Notes: a model not told the origin generated them from the letters alone. Positions 52,822-62,302 are shown, counted from the stretch's first letter. The stretch: 64,000 bases of DNA from Acidovorax sp. GBBC 1281 (GCF_028473645.1 NZ_CP097269.1:4544001-4608000), one strand, 5' to 3'. Made by a program: numbers and translations.

Positions 52822-54096
52822 TTATACGGCGAGGTCATTGATGGACAGGATCCCGAGAAGGATGGAAACAATGATGGCGGCGATCAAAATACCCAGCACC
52901 AGAATGAGCACCGGCTCCACCAGCGTGAGAAGGCGTTTGATACCGGTTTCGACTTCCCGGTTCAATATATTGGACAGCTCGAGCATCATCTGACCGATGC
53001 GGCCGGTTTCCTCGCCCACCCGGATCAGGTTGATCGCCAACGGTTCGAAGATGCCCGTCGCGGAAACGGCCTGGACCACTTTGCCCCCTTCTTTCACGAT
53101 GGGCGCGACACGGGACAGGGCCTGCTGCAAGACCGTGTTGCTGACGGTTTCGGTCGCGATGTGCAGGGCCGTCAGCATGGGCACGCCATTGCCGAGCAGG
53201 GTGCCCAGGGAGCGCGAGAACAGCGTGAGCTGGTACTTCAGCGCCAGGCGGCCCATGAGCGGCAGCTTCAGCAGCCGCGCCTGCCACCATTGGCGACCGG
53301 CGGGGGAGGCCGCCCAGCGGCGCACCATCAGGCCCAAGCCCAACGCCACGATGCCGATGAAAAGGCCATAGCGCGTGAAGGCGTGGCCCAGCGCCATGAC
53401 GATCTGGGTCGGCATCGGGAGCGCATCGCCCATGTCGGTGAACAGTTTTTCGAACTGCGGCACCACGAAACCCAGCATGGCGATGAGCGACAGCACGGCC
53501 ACGCCCAGCAGAATCGCCGGGTAGATCGTGGCGGAGATGACGCTGTCGCGCAGCGCGCGCTGCCGTTCCATGTGCTCCACGAGCCGCTCCAGCACCGACG
53601 ACATCTGGCCGCTGGCCTCGCCCGAGCGGATCATGTTGATGTAGAAATCGCCGAACAGCTCGCGGTGCTGCGACAAGGCGCGGCTGAGCGGCGTGCCGCC
53701 CTTGACCGCGTCCAGAATGCCTTGCAGCAGCTCGGCCATGCTGGGCTTGTAGCTCATGTCGATGAGCACGCGCAACGCGTTGTCCAGGGCCAGCCCGGCC
53801 CGCAGCATGATGGACAGCTCGGAGGTGAGCGCAAGCACATCGGCCGCCTTGACCGGCCCCTTGCCGCTGCGCCCCTTGGGCACGGCGGCGGCCCCAATGG
53901 CCTCGTTGGCGGAGGCGGTGACCATGGCACTGCTGGCGCCCGCGCCGGCGGAAGCACCGATCAAGTCGCTGATGGTCAATGGCGTGAGGCCCTGCGCCCT
54001 CAGCTGCTTGAGCGCCTGGGCTTCGTTGATGGCCGTGAGCCGGCCCTCGGCCACCTTGCCCGAGGCGGCGGCGGCCCGCCAGACGTAATCAGGCAT
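52822..54096 (-). CDS. gspF: Type II secretion inner-membrane platform protein F
   Basis: This is a 424-residue polytopic protein with two repeated T2SSF domains (LTSELSIMLRAGLALDNALRVLIDM; LALKYQLTLFSRSLGTLLGNGVPMLTALHI). Three membrane helices include one at PAILLGVAVLSLIAMLGFV and one at the C-terminus. A Ser/Ala-rich stretch lies near residues 45-75. It overlaps the end of gspE by eight bases, binding the pair by translational coupling. Confidence 0.94.
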   Translation of the reverse strand: MPDYVWRAAAASGKVAEGRLTAINEAQALKQLRAQGLTPLTISDLIGASAGAGASSAMVTASANEAIGAAAVPKGRSGKGPVKAADVLALTSELSIMLRAGLALDNALRVLIDMSYKPSMAELLQGILDAVKGGTPLSRALSQHRELFGDFYINMIRSGEASGQMSSVLERLVEHMERQRALRDSVISATIYPAILLGVAVLSLIAMLGFVVPQFEKLFTDMGDALPMPTQIVMALGHAFTRYGLFIGIVALGLGLMVRRWAASPAGRQWWQARLLKLPLMGRLALKYQLTLFSRSLGTLLGNGVPMLTALHIATETVSNTVLQQALSRVAPIVKEGGKVVQAVSATGIFEPLAINLIRVGEETGRIGQMMLELSNILNREVETGIKRLLTLVEPVLILVLGILIAAIIVSILLGILSINDLAV

Positions 54097-55831
54097 CGGC
54101 TTGGTCCTGCGTCACGCGGGCGAGCTCGTCGAGCGTGGTCATGCCGGCGGCCACCTTGCGCAGCCCGTCCTCGTACAGGTTGAGCATGCCGCCCTGCGCC
54201 GCCAGCGCATTGAGCGCGTTGGCATCGCGGCCTTCGATGATGGCGCGGCGCATGGGCTCGTCCAGCACGAACAGTTCATGGATGCCGGTCCGGCCCCGGT
54301 AGCCTGAGCCTCGGCAGTGCTCGCACCCCACGGCCCGGTAGATGGCCTGGCCGACGCCGCTGAAGCGCGCCAGCCCCGTGCTCTGGCGCACGTCCTCGCC
54401 CGGCTCGAAAGGCTCCTTGCACTGGCCGCACAGCGTGCGCACCAGGCGCTGGGCCAGCACGCCGTTGACGGCGGAGGTGATCAAATAGACCTCCACACCC
54501 ATGTCCTTCATCCGGATCACGGCGCCGGCGGCCGTGTTCGTGTGCAGGGTGGACAGCACCAAGTGCCCCGTGAGCGCCGATTGCACGGCGATCTGGGCGG
54601 TCTCGCCGTCGCGCATTTCGCCGATCATGATGATGTCGGGGTCCTGGCGCAGGATGGAGCGCAGCGCGTTGGCGAAGGTCAGGTTGATCTGAGGATGCAC
54701 CTGAATCTGGTTGATGCCTTCCAGCTGGTACTCGACTGGGTCTTCCACCGTGATGATCTTGTTGGCCCCCGCATCGATCTTCGACAAGGCCGCATACAGC
54801 GTGGTCGTCTTGCCCGAACCCGTCGGGCCGGTGACCAGCAAGATGCCGTGGGGCCGTGCGAGCAGGCTGTTAAACCGCTCCAGCGTGTCCTTTTCGAAAC
54901 CCATGGTTTCCAACTGCAGGCGCACGCTCGCCCGGTCCAGCACCCGCATCACCACGCTTTCGCCGTGCACGGTGGGCACGGTGGACACCCGCAGATCGAG
55001 CTCGCGGCCCTTGACGCGCGTCTTGATGCGGCCGTCCTGCGGCAGGCGGCGCTCCGCAATGTCCAGGTGGGCCAGCAGCTTGACCCGCGAGTTCACGGCG
55101 GCGCTCAGGCGCGGCGGCACCAGTTCGCCCGCATGGATCACGCCGTCCACCCGGTAGCGCACGTGCAGGCCGTCGTCGAACGGCTCCAGGTGGATGTCCG
55201 AGGCGCGCAGATCGATCACGCGGCCGATGATGGCGTTCACCAGGCGGATGACCGGCGCTTCGCTGGCCAGGTCCTTCAGATGCTCGACGAAGTCGCCGCC
55301 ATCGGAGCCATCGCCGAAACCGTCGTCGGCCTCGTCGTCTTCGGCCCCCTGCTCCACCACGGGCTCGGACAGGGCTTTCTCGATGTCGCTGTCCAGCGCA
55401 AGGTGCGGAACGATCACATGGCCCGTGGCCAGATGCAGCGCCTTGACGACGAACGCATCCTGCGGAACGGCCATTGCCACGTGCATGCGGCCTTCGCTGA
55501 CCTGCAGCGGATACACGCTGTTGGCGTGCAGGAATTCCGGCAGCAGCCCTTCGACCTCGGGCATGAGTTCGGGAAACTCGCCGGCCGGCACGATGGATAT
55601 CCCCAGCTGGCGCGACAGCGACTGGATCACGTCCAGCTCGGACACCAGTCCCAGCCGCACCAGCACGCGGCCCAGCAGTCCGCCCATTTCCTGCTGCGCG
55701 GAGAGGGCACGCTCCAGGTCGCGGGCGCTCAGCTTGCCCGACTGGACAAGCAGCTCTCCCAGCGGAGGACGCGGCGCGGGCGTCGCGTCTGCCAGCGGTT
55801 CGATGCGGTCGGGAAGGGTATTCGTCGTCAT
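54089..55831 (-). CDS. gspE: Type II secretion ATPase E
   Basis: This is a 580-residue hexameric ATPase that drives pseudopilus assembly. Two N-terminal regulatory domains (LGELLVQSGKLSARDLERAL) are followed by the catalytic part: Walker A GPTGSGKTTTLYAA near residue 334, the Asp box and ILRQDPDIIMIGEMRDGETA. A four-cysteine zinc motif, CGQCKEP and CEHCRGSG, follows in the last third. Acidic runs (EDDEADDGFGDG) lie in the linker. First gene of the operon, divergent from the GH42-like gene. Confidence 0.95.
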   Translation of the reverse strand: MTTNTLPDRIEPLADATPAPRPPLGELLVQSGKLSARDLERALSAQQEMGGLLGRVLVRLGLVSELDVIQSLSRQLGISIVPAGEFPELMPEVEGLLPEFLHANSVYPLQVSEGRMHVAMAVPQDAFVVKALHLATGHVIVPHLALDSDIEKALSEPVVEQGAEDDEADDGFGDGSDGGDFVEHLKDLASEAPVIRLVNAIIGRVIDLRASDIHLEPFDDGLHVRYRVDGVIHAGELVPPRLSAAVNSRVKLLAHLDIAERRLPQDGRIKTRVKGRELDLRVSTVPTVHGESVVMRVLDRASVRLQLETMGFEKDTLERFNSLLARPHGILLVTGPTGSGKTTTLYAALSKIDAGANKIITVEDPVEYQLEGINQIQVHPQINLTFANALRSILRQDPDIIMIGEMRDGETAQIAVQSALTGHLVLSTLHTNTAAGAVIRMKDMGVEVYLITSAVNGVLAQRLVRTLCGQCKEPFEPGEDVRQSTGLARFSGVGQAIYRAVGCEHCRGSGYRGRTGIHELFVLDEPMRRAIIEGRDANALNALAAQGGMLNLYEDGLRKVAAGMTTLDELARVTQDQADA

Positions 55832-56017
55832 GGAGGTGTGGGATGGCTCGCCGCGAGTGGCGTTGCGCGCCCTCGGGCGCGCGCAATGGGGCCCAAGTGT
55901 AGCCGCGACGGCCCGGCGGCCCATTCCTGATGATGCCGCCAAAAAGCCATGGCCCTCCCACACCCCGCGGGCCAGACGGTCCTTCGCTTAAAGTCGCGGG
56001 CCTCCCCCGATCAATTG

Positions 56018-57922
56018 ATGCGACTGCCAGCCCCGCCAATGCAAAACCCTCCCCGACGGACTGCCCTGCACGTTTCTATGGCCCTCGCGGCCCTGGGTGT
56101 TCTTCTGGCCGGCGCGGGCGGCCTGGCGCTGCTCCAGCAGCATGCGCCTGCGCACCTGCCCCGCGCGGATCGCCTGCTGCTGGCCCCGATGGTCAGTGTC
56201 ATCGAGCCCTGCGTGCTCTCGCCCGAGACCCTGCCGGCCGCGATGCAGGACCTGGCCGAGCGCTGCCAGGGCCCGCAGGGCTCGGCCGCAGCGCTCATCG
56301 AATCCACGCTGAAAACGCTGCAGCCCACAGCGCCGCCATCGCCCCGCGAAGCCCTGGGCTACACCCTGCCCGTGCCGCTGCTGCGTCTTTTCCACCAGAC
56401 GGCGGACGGGGACTGGCGCATCGACGACGAGAAAGTGGGGCGCCTGGTGCGCACGTTGCGCGACACGCCCCGGCCGGCGATCCTCTACCTGTTCTCCACG
56501 CATTTCTCGGCGGAGGCACCGATCGAGGCCGCGCTGGCCGCCGACCCGGCCAACATGGGCCACACCCGGGATGGCGCATTGGGCACCGACGACTATTACG
56601 ACTCCAAAGTCTTCAACTGGACGTTCGCCACCACCCGCAACACCCTGACGCAGCGGCGCGCCCAGGCCATGCAGGCCGTGCTGGACGCGGCCTGCCAGCT
56701 GCCGGCGCAGGACCGCGCCAAGATCCGGGGCATCACGCTGCTGGGGGAACTGCACCACCTGTTTCCCAATTTCCAGGCGGGCATGGGCTTCGATGGCGCC
56801 TACCGGGTGACCGACTACAGCGCGGCCTCGATCGAAGGGTTTCGGCGCCACCTGCAGGCCGAATTCGGCCGCATCGAGGCGCTCAACCGTGCCGTGGGCG
56901 GCGACTACGCCGCGTTCTCCGAGGTGGAGCCCCCGTCCCGCGACATCCGCACCGAGCCGCTGCGCCGCTACACCGAGCACATCGATGCGTTCGCGCAGGG
57001 CAGCCTGCCCATTTCGGGCTGGGCGCATGTGCAAGGCGCCACCCCGGAACACCCCGCCTGGATCCACATCTACAGCAACGGCCGCCTGGTGGGCAAGACC
57101 GCCGTGCGGCTCGGGCGGCAGGACGTGCTGGCGGCCAAGCCGGAGTTCGGCGATGCCAACACCGGCTGGCGCATGGACCTGGATTTCCGGCACCTGCCGG
57201 CCGGGGTGCACCGGTTGGACATCTTCCTGGAAACGCGGCCGGGCGCCCTCACCCACCTGGGCCGCCGCGACGTGGCCATCATGGACCGGCAGCAGAGCAC
57301 GCCGCAACCGCAGCCCCAGGCAGCGCTGCCGGCCAGCACGCCCGCCGGGCCCGGCGTGCAGGCGCACATCGACACGCCGCGGGACGCGTCCTCGTACTAC
57401 TACAACCCGCTCGTGCCGCTGTGGCATGCCTTTCGCGCGAAGCAGGTGGTCGACTATCTGCGGTATTTCGATGGCGAGGTGGCACGCTCGTGCCTGGCGG
57501 ACGTGCCCCGCTACACCCACCAGATCGTGCCGTTCACGAACCCGGGCTGGGACGAGAACAAGTTCGCGATCCAGGCATCGCTGCGGCCGCTGGGCTCCAT
57601 CCGGCTGGGCGTGAGCCTGTACGGCGAGCCGACCTACGGGCATTCCTACTTCGACTGGCTGGGCCGCAGCGGCCACACCCGCTACGGCATCACCGAGTTC
57701 CATCCCTTGAAGGCGATGGACGCAGCCGCACTGCAGCGCGTGTTCGATGCCCATGCAGAGCGAGGGGCGGACTTTCTCTCGTTCTTCGCCGAGCCGCGCT
57801 GGCATGGCACGCTGGTGCCCCGGGGGCACAACATGTTCTCGTTCGATCCGGACAACCCGAAGTTCGGCTCCGACCACCTGTACCGGGCCACGCAGCAGAC
57901 GCTGGCGCCCAAGGGCACGTGA
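56018..57922 (+). CDS. Exported glycoside hydrolase-like (GH42-like) protein
   Basis: This is a 634-residue protein with an N-terminal signal anchor (VSMALAALGVLLAGAGGLALL). The middle holds GITLLGELHHLFPNF and the stretch GFRRHLQAEFGRIEALNRAVGGDYAAF, which resembles the GH42 beta-galactosidase (GH-A clan barrel) segment FRRWLRERYGxLxxLN. Around residues 330-410 it has a beta-sandwich-like insert (ISGWAHVQGATPEHPAWIHIYSNGRLVG). C-terminal landmarks are GYTYGHSYFDWLG-like (here PTYGHSYFDWLG) and HNMFSFDPDNPKFGSDHLY. The ATG at 56018 is one option; 56039 is another. Hydrolase activity is not proven. Confidence 0.72.
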   Translation: MRLPAPPMQNPPRRTALHVSMALAALGVLLAGAGGLALLQQHAPAHLPRADRLLLAPMVSVIEPCVLSPETLPAAMQDLAERCQGPQGSAAALIESTLKTLQPTAPPSPREALGYTLPVPLLRLFHQTADGDWRIDDEKVGRLVRTLRDTPRPAILYLFSTHFSAEAPIEAALAADPANMGHTRDGALGTDDYYDSKVFNWTFATTRNTLTQRRAQAMQAVLDAACQLPAQDRAKIRGITLLGELHHLFPNFQAGMGFDGAYRVTDYSAASIEGFRRHLQAEFGRIEALNRAVGGDYAAFSEVEPPSRDIRTEPLRRYTEHIDAFAQGSLPISGWAHVQGATPEHPAWIHIYSNGRLVGKTAVRLGRQDVLAAKPEFGDANTGWRMDLDFRHLPAGVHRLDIFLETRPGALTHLGRRDVAIMDRQQSTPQPQPQAALPASTPAGPGVQAHIDTPRDASSYYYNPLVPLWHAFRAKQVVDYLRYFDGEVARSCLADVPRYTHQIVPFTNPGWDENKFAIQASLRPLGSIRLGVSLYGEPTYGHSYFDWLGRSGHTRYGITEFHPLKAMDAAALQRVFDAHAERGADFLSFFAEPRWHGTLVPRGHNMFSFDPDNPKFGSDHLYRATQQTLAPKGT

Positions 57923-57970
57923 GCCGCTGCGGACCGGGCCCTGCCCTGCACAGCCCGCCGCAGGCGTCAG

Positions 57971-58516
57971 TCAGTCAAACACCTCGGCCTGGTTGAGCGG
58001 CAGGCCCCTCATGTCCTTGGCGGACAGGCTGGGCTCGCCGTCGAAGCGCCAGTCGATCGCCAGGGCGGGATCGTTCCAGGCAATGCAGCGCTCATGCTCG
58101 GGGGCGTAGTAGTCGGTGGTCTTGTAGAGGAAATCCGCGCTCTCGCTGAGCACCACGAAGCCATGGCCGAAGCCGGGCGGCACCCACATCTGGCGCTGGT
58201 TTTCCTCGCTCAGTTCCTCGCCCGTCCATTGGCCGAACGTGGGCGAACTCTTGCGCAGGTCCACCGCCACATCGAACACCGTGCCGCGCACCACGCGCAC
58301 GAGCTTGCCCTGGGGCTGGCGCAACTGGTAATGCAGGCCCCGCAGCACGCCGCGGGCGCTGCGGCTGTGGTTGTCCTGCACGAACGCATGGCGCGTGCCG
58401 GTGGCCTCGTCGAAGGCACGCTGGTTGAAGCTCTCGAAGAAGAAGCCGCGGGCATCGCCGAACACCTTGGGTTCAAGGACGACGACATCGGGCAGGCGGG
58501 TGGGAATGACGTTCAT
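57971..58516 (-). CDS. rfbC: dTDP-4-dehydrorhamnose 3,5-epimerase
   Basis: This is a 181-residue cupin-fold enzyme, the third step of dTDP-L-rhamnose synthesis. Landmarks are GDARGFFFESFNQRAF, FVQDNHSRSARGVLRGLHYQ with the active-site His, VFDVAVDLRKSSPTFGQW and VPPGFGHGFVVLSE. Last gene of rfbB-D-A-C; the start at 58516 gives MNVIPTRLP. Confidence 0.95.
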   Translation of the reverse strand: MNVIPTRLPDVVVLEPKVFGDARGFFFESFNQRAFDEATGTRHAFVQDNHSRSARGVLRGLHYQLRQPQGKLVRVVRGTVFDVAVDLRKSSPTFGQWTGEELSEENQRQMWVPPGFGHGFVVLSESADFLYKTTDYYAPEHERCIAWNDPALAIDWRFDGEPSLSAKDMRGLPLNQAEVFD

Positions 58517-58626
58517 GGAGGAGTTGCCAACAACGAAGGGAAGAAGAAAACCGGCGGAAGAATGGGACACGCGCGACGGACGCCAGCCTGGCGCGGCGGC
58601 GCGCCAGTCCCGTTGCCGCCGTCGCG

Positions 58627-59511
58627 TTACTCGCGCGGCTCCCGCAGCAGCCGCTGCAGGTACTGGCCGTAGCCGTTCTTGGCCAGGGGCTGCGCCAGCC
58701 GAGCCAGCTGGGCATCGTCGATGAAGCCGTTGCGCCAGGCGATTTCCTCGGGGCAGGCGATCTTCAGGCCCTGCCGGTGCTCCAGTGTCGCGATGAACTG
58801 CCCGGCTTCCAGCAGGCTTTCATGCGTGCCGGTGTCGAGCCAGGCATAGCCCCGGCCCATGATCTCGACGTGCAGCGCGTCCTGCTCCAGGTAGAGCCGG
58901 TTCAGGTCGGTGATTTCGAGTTCGCCCCGGGCGGACGGCTTCAGGCGCTTGGCCAGTTCCACCACCTGCGCGTCGTAGAAGTACAGGCCCGTCACGGCAT
59001 AGCTGGACTTCGGGGCCTTGGGCTTTTCCTCGATGGACAGCACCTTGCCGCGGGCATCGAACTCGGCCACGCCGTAGCGCTCGGGGTCCTGCACGTGGTA
59101 GGCGAAGACGCTGGCCCCCTCCTCGCGCTGCAGCGCGCTGCGCAGCAGGTCCTCGAAATCGTGCCCGTGGAAGATGTTGTCACCCAGCACCAAAGCGCTC
59201 GGGCTGCCCGCCAGGAATTCTTCGCCGATGAGAAACGCCTGGGCCAGCCCATCGGGGCTGGGCTGCACGGCGTAGCGCAATTGAATGCCCCACTGGCTGC
59301 CGTCGCCGAGCAACTGCTCGAAGCGCGGGGTGTCCTGCGGCGTGCTGATGACCAGGATCTCCCGGATGCCCGCCAGCATCAGCGTGCTGAGTGGGTAATA
59401 GATCATGGGTTTGTCGTACACCGGCAGCAATTGCTTGCTGATGGCGAGCGTGGCCGGGTGCAGGCGGGTGCCCGAACCTCCGGCGAGGATGATGCCCTTG
59501 CGTGCGGTCAT
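58627..59511 (-). CDS. rfbA: Glucose-1-phosphate thymidylyltransferase
   Basis: This is a 294-residue enzyme making dTDP-glucose, the first step of the rhamnose pathway. It has the nucleotide motif [16 protein letters not shown], the product-site [25 protein letters not shown] and [20 protein letters not shown]. It lies between rfbD and rfbC. Confidence 0.96.
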   Translation of the reverse strand: MTARKGIILAGGSGTRLHPATLAISKQLLPVYDKPMIYYPLSTLMLAGIREILVISTPQDTPRFEQLLGDGSQWGIQLRYAVQPSPDGLAQAFLIGEEFLAGSPSALVLGDNIFHGHDFEDLLRSALQREEGASVFAYHVQDPERYGVAEFDARGKVLSIEEKPKAPKSSYAVTGLYFYDAQVVELAKRLKPSARGELEITDLNRLYLEQDALHVEIMGRGYAWLDTGTHESLLEAGQFIATLEHRQGLKIACPEEIAWRNGFIDDAQLARLAQPLAKNGYGQYLQRLLREPRE

Positions 59512-59535
59512 GTGGTGCTCTCTCTGCCCTGGGTG

Positions 59536-60426
59536 CTAAAGGATTTCGGCCAGCATGCGCGAGACGCCCGCCTGCCAATGCGGCAGAACGAGGCCGAAGG
59601 TGGATTGCAGCCGGCGGGTGTCGAGCCGCGAATTGTGCGGGCGCACGGCCGGCGTGGGAAACACGCTCGTCGGCACGGCCGCCACGTCGTTAGCTACTAT
59701 TTTTATAGCGCCATCCCCTAGTACCGATTGCGCCAGAACGTATTTTGCATAGGCATGCCAGTTGGTCTCGCCCCCGGCCACCAGGTGGTAGAGCCCGGCA
59801 TCCTCGGGGCGCCGCTCCAGGTGGCGCAGGGCATGCGCCGTGACGTCGGCGATCAGGTCGGCGCCGGTGGGGGCGCCCCACTGGTCGTCGATGACCGTCA
59901 GGCGCTCGCGCTCCTGGGCCAGGCGCAGCATGGTCTTGGCGAAGTTGCCGCCGCGGGCGGCGTAGACCCAGCTGGTGCGTAGGATGAGGTGGCGGGCCCC
60001 GCTCTGCTGGATGAGCCGCTCGCCCTCGAGTTTGGTGCGGCCATAGACGGACAGCGGCGCCGGCGTGTCGGTCTCCACCCAGGGGCGGTCGCCGCTGCCG
60101 TCGAAGACATAGTCGGTGCTGTAGTGCACCAGCCAGGCCCCGCTGCGCGCGGCCTCCTCGGCCAGCACGCCCGGCGTGGTGGCGTTGAGCGTGCGTGCGA
60201 ACTCCGGCTCGCTCTCGGCCTTGTCCACGGCCGTGTGGGCGGCCGCATTCACGATGACGTCGGGGCGCAGCGCGCGCACGGTGTCCACGATGCCGGCGGG
60301 ATCGGAGAAGTTGCCGCAATGGTCGGTGCTGTCGTGGTCCAGCGCCGTCACGGTGCCCAGCACCGACAGGCTGCGCTGCAGCTCCCAGCCGACCTGGCCG
60401 CCCTTGCCGAAAAGCAGGATGTTCAT
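59536..60426 (-). CDS. rfbD: dTDP-4-dehydrorhamnose reductase with inserted repeat peptide
   Basis: This is a 296-residue short-chain reductase, final step to dTDP-L-rhamnose. It has the NADPH loop [13 protein letters not shown], catalytic Tyr128 and Lys132 in YGRTK, and [18 protein letters not shown]. Residues about 227-246 (ending [14 protein letters not shown]) are encoded by a dispersed TACTAGGG element, in place of a variable helix-loop between NWHAYAKY and the AVPTS segment. The frame is intact. The ATG overlaps the rfbB stop. Confidence 0.95.
   Translation of the reverse strand: MNILLFGKGGQVGWELQRSLSVLGTVTALDHDSTDHCGNFSDPAGIVDTVRALRPDVIVNAAAHTAVDKAESEPEFARTLNATTPGVLAEEAARSGAWLVHYSTDYVFDGSGDRPWVETDTPAPLSVYGRTKLEGERLIQQSGARHLILRTSWVYAARGGNFAKTMLRLAQERERLTVIDDQWGAPTGADLIADVTAHALRHLERRPEDAGLYHLVAGGETNWHAYAKYVLAQSVLGDGAIKIVANDVAAVPTSVFPTPAVRPHNSRLDTRRLQSTFGLVLPHWQAGVSRMLAEIL
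59691..59749 (-). repeat. Dispersed TACTAGGG element, copy D (inside rfbD)
   Basis: On the minus strand: GCAAAATACG, TGGCGC, six bases, TACTAGGGGATGGCGCTATA, then AAAATAGTAGC, a hairpin like that of the intergenic copies. Read in frame as GTA-CTA-GGG (VLG), the same phase as the copy in the histidine kinase gene. One core base differs (GGGGAT for GGGCAT). Confidence 0.85.
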
Positions 60427-61529
60427 GCGCTGGCCGCCATGGCGTTCGGTGCCGCAGCCGCTGCGCCGGGCACGGCCTGGTACTGCGTCTGCACCCATTC
60501 GCGGTAGGCGCCGCTGGTCACGGCCGCCACCCACTCGGGGTTTTCGAGGTACCACTGCACCGTCTTGCGGATGCCCGTCTCGAAGGTTTCGGCGGGCTTC
60601 CAGCCCAGTTCGCGCTCGATCTTGCGGGCGTCGATGGCATAGCGCCGGTCGTGGCCCGGGCGGTCCTGCACGTAGTGGATCTGCGCGGCATAGCTCTGGC
60701 CGTCGGCACGCGGGCGCAGTTCGTCGAGCAGGGCGCACACCGTGCGCACGATCTCGATGTTGGGCTTTTCGTTCCAGCCGCCCACGTTGTAGGTTTCGCC
60801 CAGAGCGCCGCCTTGCAGCACGCGGCGGATGGCGCTGCAGTGGTCCTTGACGTAGAGCCAGTCGCGGATCTGCATGCCGTCGCCGTACACCGGCAGCGGC
60901 TTGCCCGCCAGGGCGTTCACGATCATCAGCGGGATCAGCTTTTCCGGGAAGTGGTACGGCCCGTAGTTGTTGCTGCAGTTGGTGGTGAGCACCGGCAGGC
61001 CGTAGGTGTGGTGCCAGGCGCGCACCAGGTGGTCGCTCGCGGCCTTGCTGGCCGAATACGGGCTGTTGGGCTCGTAGGCATCCGTTTCGGCGAAGGCCGG
61101 ATCGCTGGCCGACAGCGTGCCGTACACCTCGTCGGTGGAGACGTGCAGGAAGCGGAACGCGGCCTTCTCGCCCTCCGGCAACGCCAGCCAGTGGTGCCGC
61201 GCGGCCTCCAGCAGGCGGAAGGTGCCGACCACGTTGGTCTGGATGAAATCCTCCGGCCCGTGGATGGAGCGGTCCACATGCGACTCGGCCGCGAAGTTGA
61301 CGATGGCGCGGGGCTTGTGCTCGGCCAGCAGCCTGGCCAGCAGGGCCGTGTCGCCGATGTCGCCCTGCACGAAGACATGCCGGGGGTCGCCCTGCGCGCT
61401 CGCCAGGTTCTGCAGGTTGCCTGCGTAGGTGAGCTTGTCCAGGTTGACCACGGGCTCGTCGCCCGAAGCCAGCCAGTCCAGAACGAAGTTGGCGCCGATG
61501 AAGCCTGCGCCGCCGGTGACAAGAATCAT
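60423..61529 (-). CDS. rfbB: dTDP-glucose 4,6-dehydratase
   Basis: This is a 368-residue dehydratase, second step of dTDP-L-rhamnose synthesis. It has the NAD motif [15 protein letters not shown], catalytic THR-like region [13 protein letters not shown], and the [15 protein letters not shown]xxxK pair. [25 protein letters not shown] and [12 protein letters not shown] are also typical. First gene of rfbB-D-A-C; overlaps rfbD by four bases. Confidence 0.96.
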   Translation of the reverse strand: MILVTGGAGFIGANFVLDWLASGDEPVVNLDKLTYAGNLQNLASAQGDPRHVFVQGDIGDTALLARLLAEHKPRAIVNFAAESHVDRSIHGPEDFIQTNVVGTFRLLEAARHHWLALPEGEKAAFRFLHVSTDEVYGTLSASDPAFAETDAYEPNSPYSASKAASDHLVRAWHHTYGLPVLTTNCSNNYGPYHFPEKLIPLMIVNALAGKPLPVYGDGMQIRDWLYVKDHCSAIRRVLQGGALGETYNVGGWNEKPNIEIVRTVCALLDELRPRADGQSYAAQIHYVQDRPGHDRRYAIDARKIERELGWKPAETFETGIRKTVQWYLENPEWVAAVTSGAYREWVQTQYQAVPGAAAAAPNAMAASA

Positions 61530-61750
61530 GGGATGGGGGGGTCGCGCGAAGGCGCCGCTGTGTCAAAGCGGCGGATTATCCCATCGCGTGCCGGGGCCCT
61601 GTTACGAGCCGCAGCGGGCCCGCCGCGCCGTTTAGGGGGCGCACACTACCCACGGCGCGCGCCGCGCACGTAAAGTCTGGAGCCGATGCCGCCGCAAACC
61701 ACCCGGCCTGCGCGGCACCGTTGCACCACTTGCCCCAAGGAAAGCCATCC

Positions 61751-62302
61751 ATGCCCCGATCCACCAAAAACCCCGACGCACCGGACGACGCCGACCCGGC
61801 CGGCAGCGGCCCGTTCTACGGCAGCAAGGCGCGCGACTCCGCGCAGCAGATCTGGCAGGCGGGCCTGGGCGCGTTCGCCAAGGCACAGCAGGAAGGCAGC
61901 AAGGTGTTCGAGGCGCTGGTCAAGGAAGGCGCGGCCATGCAGCGCAAGGGCCAGTCCACCGCCCAGGAGCGCCTGTCCGAAGCGGCCGAACGCATGACCA
62001 GCGCGGCCAGCGAATTCGGCACGCGCGCGGCGGGCCAGTGGGACAAGCTGGAAACCATCTTCGAAGACCGCGTGGCCAAGGCGCTAGCCCGGCTGGGCGT
62101 GCCCACCGCGCGCGATGTGCAGGCCCTGCACGAGCGCATCGATGCGCTCACCCGGGCACTGGAGGCCGCCACCCAGGCACAGGCCGCCCCCCGCCCCGCC
62201 GCCAAGCGCGGCGCGGCCAAGCCACCCACCGGCCGTGCCACGGCCGCCCGCAAGACCGCCGCCGCGGCCCGCCCCCGGCCCCCCAAACCGCCGGCCGACT
62301 GA
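61751..62302 (+). CDS. Phasin-family PHA granule protein (PhaF/PhaI-like)
   Basis: This is a 183-residue phasin-family protein. The central helical domain reads IWQAGLGAFAKAQQEGSKVFEALVKEGAAMQRKG and continues as a heptad-rich coil (SEAAERMTSAASEFGTRAAGQWDKLETIFEDRVAKALARLG). The C-terminus is a Lys/Ala/Pro-rich, histone-like tail, as in PhaF, which can bind DNA nonspecifically. It coats polyhydroxyalkanoate granules. ATG at 61751 chosen for the short natural N-terminus. A TetR gene follows. Confidence 0.88.
   Translation: MPRSTKNPDAPDDADPAGSGPFYGSKARDSAQQIWQAGLGAFAKAQQEGSKVFEALVKEGAAMQRKGQSTAQERLSEAAERMTSAASEFGTRAAGQWDKLETIFEDRVAKALARLGVPTARDVQALHERIDALTRALEAATQAQAAPRPAAKRGAAKPPTGRATAARKTAAAARPRPPKPPAD

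Noticed and set aside
55930..57996. 688-codon frame overlapping the GH42-like gene on the same strand
   Set aside because: Pro/Arg/Gly-rich out-of-frame reading; the other frame has a leader, an enzyme-like motif and normal residue use.
3791..59749. The four TACTAGGG copies as insertion-sequence ends or attachment sites
   Set aside because: No transposase or integrase gene is present, copies are scattered over 56 kb in mixed orientations, and the ends show no target duplication that I can see.
59536..61566. One long fused frame joining rfbB and rfbD
   Set aside because: The frame is correct only for rfbD; rfbB is recognised in another frame with its own start and a four-base overlap.
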